Assembly: GCA_025352915.1 (NCBI GenBank) | Contig: JANXSA010000051.1 | Location: 1-9,008 of the forward strand | Length of the DNA: 9,008 nucleotides | Direction: 5' to 3' | Source of the DNA: Rhodospirillales bacterium | Lineage (GTDB): Bacteria; Pseudomonadota; Alphaproteobacteria; Acetobacterales; Acetobacteraceae | Part shown: piece by piece, positions 5,306-9,008 of the stretch | Layout of the letters: the number at the start of each line of letters is the position of its first letter | How positions within the stretch are numbered: position 1 is the first letter of the stretch | Notes under the pieces: generated by a model | Databases searched by the model: none | The model's input: only the letters and a program-made list of their open reading frames with translations | What the model was told of the DNA's origin: nothing | Program-made: the position numbers and the translations under genes

Positions 5306-6957
5306 TGCCGCGCCTAGATGCAGGGATGCAGACCGCCGCCGAAGTGCTTGTCGCGTTCCTCGCCGCCCAGGGGGTTGATCGCGCCTTTTGTGTGCCGGGC
5401 GAATCCTATGTTGCCGTGCTGGATGCGTTGCACGCCCATCCCAGGATTGATCTGGTCACCTGTCGCCACGAGTCGGGGGCTGGGTTCATGGCGTTGGCCG
5501 ATGCGCGGTTGACCGGGGTGCCTGGCGTGGTGCTGGTCAGCCGCGGGCCGGGCGCCTGCAACGCGGCGATTGCGATCCATACGGCGCAGCAGGATTCGGT
5601 GCCGGTCCTGTTGATCGTCGGGCAGGTGGAGGCGCGCGATCTGCGGGCGCGGGCGTTCCAGGAGATCGACTACAGCCGGATGTTTGACGGCATTGCGAAG
5701 TTCATCGGCGAGGCGACCAGCGCGGATCAGGTGCCGGAGCTGTTGTCGCGGGCTTGGGCGGCGATGTTGACGGGCATTCCGGGTCCGGCGGTGCTGGCAT
5801 TGCCGGAGGATGTGCTGGCGCAGGTTTGCGAGCGCTCGGCGTTGTCGCCGGTGATCGCCAGCGATGCCGCGCCGTCGCCGGAGAGTGCGGATCGGTTGGC
5901 CGAGTTGTTGCGCGGGGCGGAGCGGCCGATTGTGATTGCTGGCGGTGACCTCGATCGGCCGCCCGCTTCTGGAAAAATGGGTGGGCGCGAGCAGCTCCTG
6001 GCCTTTGCCGAGCGCTGGCAGGTGCCGGTGGCGGTGTCGTTTCGTCGGCAGGACCTGTTTGCCAACGGCCATCCGCTCTATGCCGGGGACATGGGGCTTT
6101 CCAACCCGCCGGCGCAGCGCGATGCCTTCGCGCGCGCCGACCTGGTGATCGCGTTGGGCAGCCGGCTGGGCGATATCACCACGCAGGGCTACAGCTTTCC
6201 GGTGCCTGGGCAGCGACTGGTCCATGTCTGCCCGGATGCGGCATGGTTGGGCTGGCGTTTTCCGGCCGAGCTTGCCTTGGCGGCGCATGCGCTGCCGACG
6301 CTGGCGGCGCTGGCTCAGCGCAATGCCGGGGCACCGCCGGGGCGCGCCGCTTGGAACGCCGAGCTTCGTGCGTTGCAGAGCGCAGACGCTGCCTGGGCTC
6401 CCCGCCGGGCGGATGACGGGGTGGTGTTCGGCAATGTTGTGGCCGCCCTTGGCCCGCGCCTGCCGGCCGATGCCATCGTGACGCTGGATGCCGGCACGTT
6501 TGGGGCGCCGTTCTATCGCAAGATCGCCTGGAAGCCCGGCCAACGGCTGTTGGCGCCGATCGCCGGCTCGATGGGCTATGGCATGCCCGCCGCCGTGGCC
6601 GCGGCACTACGCCATCCCGGCCGGACGGTGATCTGCGCCGTGGGTGACGGCGGATTCCTGATGACCGGTAGCGAACTGGCCGTCGCCGCCGCGCGCCGGG
6701 CGCCGCTCAAGGTATTGTTGAGCGAGAACGGCAGCTATGCCTCGATCCGTATTCACCAGGAGCGTGCGCATCCCGGCCGGACGTCCGGCACCGATCTCGT
6801 CAACCCGGACCTGGCGATGATGGGGGCGGCCTATGGCTATCCGGTCATGGTGGTGCGGGAGGAAGCGGAAATCCCGGCGCTGCTGGATGCGCTCGTGGCG
6901 CCGGGGCCGCTGTTTGCTGTTGTGCACACTTCGCTTTCGGCGGTGTTGCCGAAGTAG
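5305..6957 (+). CDS. ThDP-dependent enzyme, acetolactate-synthase-like (IlvB-type), substrate unknown
   Basis: A 550-residue protein with the three-domain layout of ThDP decarboxylases and synthases. The N-terminal pyrimidine-binding domain (about 9-175) has GVDRAFCVPGESYVAVLDAL and RHESGAGFMALADA, where Glu56 is the expected cofactor-activating glutamate, then SRGPGACNAAIAIHTAQQDS (79-98). The central domain (about 193-335) has ARADLVIALGSRLGD (276-290). The C-terminal domain (about 370-545) has GSMGYGMPAAVAAAL (421-435) and the cofactor motif GDG (447-449) followed 24 residues later by Glu474-Asn475 instead of the usual Asn-Asn. The second Asn, the metal ligand in characterised enzymes, is kept. 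Genuine biosynthetic acetolactate synthase is unlikely because no small-subunit gene follows, and oxalyl-CoA decarboxylase sequence features are absent. The start at 5305 overlaps the methyltransferase stop; Met8 (5326) is an alternative giving 543 residues. The reaction probably cleaves or joins a 2-keto or 2-hydroxyacyl compound. Confidence 0.9.
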   Translation: MPRLDAGMQTAAEVLVAFLAAQGVDRAFCVPGESYVAVLDALHAHPRIDLVTCRHESGAGFMALADARLTGVPGVVLVSRGPGACNAAIAIHTAQQDSVPVLLIVGQVEARDLRARAFQEIDYSRMFDGIAKFIGEATSADQVPELLSRAWAAMLTGIPGPAVLALPEDVLAQVCERSALSPVIASDAAPSPESADRLAELLRGAERPIVIAGGDLDRPPASGKMGGREQLLAFAERWQVPVAVSFRRQDLFANGHPLYAGDMGLSNPPAQRDAFARADLVIALGSRLGDITTQGYSFPVPGQRLVHVCPDAAWLGWRFPAELALAAHALPTLAALAQRNAGAPPGRAAWNAELRALQSADAAWAPRRADDGVVFGNVVAALGPRLPADAIVTLDAGTFGAPFYRKIAWKPGQRLLAPIAGSMGYGMPAAVAAALRHPGRTVICAVGDGGFLMTGSELAVAAARRAPLKVLLSENGSYASIRIHQERAHPGRTSGTDLVNPDLAMMGAAYGYPVMVVREEAEIPALLDALVAPGPLFAVVHTSLSAVLPK

Positions 6958-6958
6958 G

Positions 6959-7141
6959 GAAGGGAGGTCTTCTTTTTGTGAACAAAAAGAAGCAAAAAAA
7001 CTTTACTCGTTTGCCGGATGGCCGGCGCTGTGGTCTTCCCGGGGGCCAATCTGCGCCGAAAACGGCGGTGCTTATTTTGCCGCGCGCAAGTGGATGAAGT
7101 TTTTTTGCTTCTTTTTGTTCACAAAAAGAAGTCTTCCCTTC
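6959..7141. repeat. Long inverted repeat filling the convergent gap, possible bidirectional terminator
   Basis: Two 45-bp arms (6959-7003 and 7097-7141) are inverted copies with 43 of 45 positions matching; the mismatches are at 6966 and 6968. Each arm contains its own palindrome, an 11-bp CTTCTTTTTGT and its complement around a 2-nt centre (6969-6992 and 7108-7131), followed by a run of seven A or T. The AT-rich arms contrast sharply with the GC-rich genome and with the 93-bp spacer (7004-7096), in which I see no gene. The element begins two bases after the ThDP enzyme stop and its other end lies in the stop codon of the CoA-transferase, so it occupies the whole gap. Likely roles are a two-way transcription barrier or a non-autonomous repeat element. 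No transposase or target duplication is visible. Confidence 0.8.
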
Positions 7142-8312
7142 AAACTACTTTTTTCGCTCGCAACCCCGCGATCCCCGCGGCATCGAAGCCGAGTTCGCCC
7201 AGGATGGCATCGGTATGTTCGCCTTGTTCGGGCGTGGTGTTGCGGACTTCCCATTTCGAGCGGCTCATGCTGATTGCTTGGCCGACCAAGCCGACGGTGC
7301 CAAGCGTGGGGTGCTGGACGGGGCGCGCCATGCCGAGGTGCTGGACTTGCGGGTCGGCGAAGACCTGGTCCATGGAATAGATGGGTCCGCAGGGGACGCT
7401 GGCGGCGTTGAGGTCGTCGATCCAGGCGGCCGAGGTTTTACCGCGGGTGACGGTTTCGATCTCGGCGTTCAAGGCCCGGCGGTTTTTCGAGCGCAGGATG
7501 TCGGTGTTGTAGTCGGGGTGGGTTGCCAGTTCTTCGCGGCCGATGGCGCGGCAGAGGCGGCGGTAGATTTCGTTGCCGGCGGCGGCGATGTTGATGTGGC
7601 CGTCGCTGGTGGCGAAGACGCCGGTGGGGATGCTGGTCGGGTGGTCGTTGCCGGCCTGTTCCGGGACTTCGGCGCCGATGGTCCAGCGGGCGGCCTGGAA
7701 GTCCAGCATGGCGATCTGGGCGCCGAGCAGGGAGGTTTGCACCCATTGGCCCTTTCCTGACGTTTCGCGGTCCAGGAGCGCGATCAGGATGCCCTGGGCT
7801 GCGAAGATGCCGGCGGTGAGGTCGGCGACGGGGATGCCGACGCGGACCGGACCTTGGCCGGGCAGGCCGGTGATGGACATGAGGCCGCCCATGCCCTGGG
7901 CGATCTGGTCGAAGCCTGGGCGGTCGCGGTATGGGCCGTCCTGGCCGAAGCCGGAGATCGAGGCGTAGACGAGGCGGGGGTTCTTCTGCTCCAGCGTGGC
8001 GTAGTCGATTTTCAGGCGGTCCTTGACGTCAGGGCGGTAGTTCTCGACGACGACGTCGGATTGGGCGACGAGCTTGTAGAAGATGTCGCGGCCTTCGGGG
8101 GATTTCAGGTCGAGGGTGAGGCTGCGCTTGTTGCGGTGCAGGTTCCAGAAATCCGGGCCGTGGCGGGCGCCGCCGAGGCCGGCATCGCCTTCTGGTGCCT
8201 CGATCTTGATGACCTCGGCACCCCAGTCGGCGAGCTGGCGCACGCAGGTGGGACCGGCGCGGACGCGGGTGAGGTCGAGGATTTTGAAGCGGGCGAGGGG
8301 GAGGGTGCTCAT
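7140..8312 (-). CDS. Single-domain class III CoA-transferase (CaiB/BaiF family)
   Basis: A 390-residue protein of typical length for the family. It begins with the hallmark FKILDLTRVRAGPTCVRQL (9-27) and GAEVIKIEAPEGD (31-43). It continues with NLHRNKRSLTLDLKSPEGR (57-75), VVVENYRPDVKDRL (87-100), YASISGFGQDGPY (116-128) and the catalytic segment RVGIPVADLTAGIFAAQGI (157-175), where Asp164 is the expected nucleophile that forms the acyl anhydride. The C-terminal part has SVPCGPIYSMDQVFADPQVQHLGM (305-328). It transfers CoA between acyl-CoA and a free carboxylate. The formyl-CoA:oxalate transferase group belongs to this family, but the substrate here cannot be assigned. The start is supported by AAGGA 7 nt upstream, overlapping the stop of the MFS gene, which suggests import and activation of the same compound. 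Its 3' end runs into the inverted repeat. It is a separate gene from the 795-residue fusion, not a copy of either half. Confidence 0.95.
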   Translation of the reverse strand: MSTLPLARFKILDLTRVRAGPTCVRQLADWGAEVIKIEAPEGDAGLGGARHGPDFWNLHRNKRSLTLDLKSPEGRDIFYKLVAQSDVVVENYRPDVKDRLKIDYATLEQKNPRLVYASISGFGQDGPYRDRPGFDQIAQGMGGLMSITGLPGQGPVRVGIPVADLTAGIFAAQGILIALLDRETSGKGQWVQTSLLGAQIAMLDFQAARWTIGAEVPEQAGNDHPTSIPTGVFATSDGHINIAAAGNEIYRRLCRAIGREELATHPDYNTDILRSKNRRALNAEIETVTRGKTSAAWIDDLNAASVPCGPIYSMDQVFADPQVQHLGMARPVQHPTLGTVGLVGQAISMSRSKWEVRNTTPEQGEHTDAILGELGFDAAGIAGLRAKKVV

Positions 8313-8319
8313 GCGGGTA

Positions 8320-8325
8320 TCCTTA
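8320..8325 (-). promoter_or_regulatory. Ribosome-binding site fused to a stop codon (MFS to CoA-transferase)
   Basis: On the minus strand TAAGGA combines the TAA stop of the transporter gene with the AAGGA ribosome-binding site of the CoA-transferase, 7 nt before its ATG. The design and spacing match the junction at 2295-2300. It supports the start at 8312 and coupled expression. Confidence 0.8.
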
Positions 8326-9008
8326 GCGGCGTTCAGACATCGGTGTTGGCGGCGTGGCGGCGGGTACGAAGGCGGTGCGGCGATCGCGCGGCACCTCGGC
8401 GCGCAGCATCATGCGCCAGACGGTGAACAACGCCATCCCCGCGAATACCGCGACAAGATAGATGAACAGCCCGGGCGGCCCCAGGCGCTCCATCACCAGG
8501 CCGCCGGCGAACGGCCCGATGGTGGCCCCGACCGACCAGGCGAGCAACAGGGCGCCGGCGGCGGCAACGGCGTCGCCGCTGTCCAGCCGGTCATTGGTCA
8601 AGCCGGCGCCGAGGCCGTACAGCGGCGCCGCCATGCCCGACAGCATGGCACCGAGGACGAGCAGCATGGGGATCGGCGCGGCGCCGACCAGCAGGAACCC
8701 GATTGCTGCGGCGGCCGAGCCGAGCAACGCCAGCAGCGCCACCGGCCGCCGGCCGATGCGATCCGACAGCGCCCCGGCCGGCATCTGGATCACCAGCCCG
8801 GCGACATTTGCCGCGACCGCGAACAGACCGACGGTGGCGGCACTGTGCCCGAGGCTCTGGAGATAGACCGGCGACAGCGCATGAAACGTGCTGTTGGCCA
8901 AACCGGCGGCGATGCCGCAGGCCCAGCCGACCGGCGATACCCGGAATAACGCCAGCAGGCCCATGCGGGTATGGGCGTTGGTGGTGGCGCCGGCCGGCTG
9001 GCTCAGGG
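8323..9008 (-). CDS. Major facilitator superfamily transporter, C-terminal half (5' end beyond right edge)
   Basis: The last 227 residues are visible and the frame is open to the right edge. They hold about six hydrophobic helices, roughly at visible residues 24-48, 57-77, 88-108, 113-135, 146-170 and 178-200, as expected for helices 7-12 of a 12-helix MFS protein. The loop after the second carries the MFS motif-A repeat GALSDRIGRRP (78-88). The segment LYGLGAGLTNDRLDSGDAVAAAGALLLAWSVGATIGP (129-165) recalls YcaD-type transporters, a tentative match. The tail after 201 is polar and proline-rich. An internal ATG at 8964 could be mistaken for the start, but it has no ribosome-binding site and the open frame continues upstream with linker-like sequence, so the true start lies outside. 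Its substrate is unknown. The following CoA-transferase gene suggests an organic acid, although export cannot be excluded. Confidence 0.88.
   Translation of the reverse strand, partial: LSQPAGATTNAHTRMGLLALFRVSPVGWACGIAAGLANSTFHALSPVYLQSLGHSAATVGLFAVAANVAGLVIQMPAGALSDRIGRRPVALLALLGSAAAAIGFLLVGAAPIPMLLVLGAMLSGMAAPLYGLGAGLTNDRLDSGDAVAAAGALLLAWSVGATIGPFAGGLVMERLGPPGLFIYLVAVFAGMALFTVWRMMLRAEVPRDRRTAFVPAATPPTPMSERR

Noticed and set aside
5314..6543. Long minus-strand open frame opposite the ThDP enzyme gene
   Set aside because: Arg/Pro/His-rich product without motifs, antisense to a well-supported enzyme.
6959..7141. Insertion sequence
   Set aside because: It has long inverted arms but no transposase frame in the spacer and no flanking direct repeat that I can see.
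2298..8312. Oxalate catabolism cluster (formyl-CoA transferase plus oxalyl-CoA decarboxylase)
   Set aside because: CoA-transferases and a ThDP enzyme occur together, but the ThDP enzyme looks acetolactate-synthase-like and lies on the opposite strand in another unit.
8323..8964. Complete short transporter starting at 8964
   Set aside because: Only six helices, no ribosome-binding site, and the frame is open to the window edge. It is the second half of a larger MFS protein.

Overview
This is a GC-rich bacterial window, most likely from an alphaproteobacterium and plausibly from the Acetobacteraceae or a related Rhodospirillales lineage. That placement is inference. It rests on the strong GC bias, the gene content, and two kinds of intergenic palindromic repeat that I associate from memory with that group; no search was run. 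I see no tRNA, rRNA, CRISPR array, transposase or phage gene. The theme is uncharacterised CoA-thioester metabolism.

Layout. (A) Positions 1-4685, minus strand: a transcription unit running right to left. It encodes a double-domain class III (CaiB/BaiF) CoA-transferase (4685-2298), a crotonase-fold protein (2287-1418), and, after a gap of about 140 bp packed with hairpins, the N-terminal biotin carboxylase part of a biotin-dependent acyl-CoA carboxylase (1276 to the left edge, incomplete). (B) Positions 4686-4804: a divergent control region with a good sigma70-like promoter for unit A, a perfect 10-bp palindrome at its expected start point and a GC-rich hairpin in the leader. (C) Positions 4805-6957, plus strand: a small membrane methyltransferase of the isoprenylcysteine/phospholipid methyltransferase type. 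It overlaps by one base a thiamine-diphosphate (ThDP) enzyme of the acetolactate-synthase-like group. (D) Positions 6959-7141: a long inverted repeat that exactly fills the gap between convergent genes. (E) Positions 7140-9008, minus strand: an MFS transporter (N-terminal half beyond the right edge) followed by a single-domain CaiB/BaiF CoA-transferase.

How the genes may work together. Class III CoA-transferases move CoA from one acyl-CoA to a free carboxylate. In unit A the resulting thioester could be acted on by the crotonase-fold protein and carboxylated by the biotin enzyme, a logic like that of leucine or isoprenoid acid catabolism. In unit E a transporter could import a carboxylate that the second CoA-transferase activates. 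The ThDP enzyme could cleave or join 2-keto or 2-hydroxyacyl compounds. Substrates cannot be read from the sequence.

The points most worth a second look are: the fused CoA-transferase appears to keep the catalytic Asp only in its second half; the crotonase-fold protein lacks both glutamates of classical enoyl-CoA hydratases; and the start point of unit A sits on a GntR-like palindrome.
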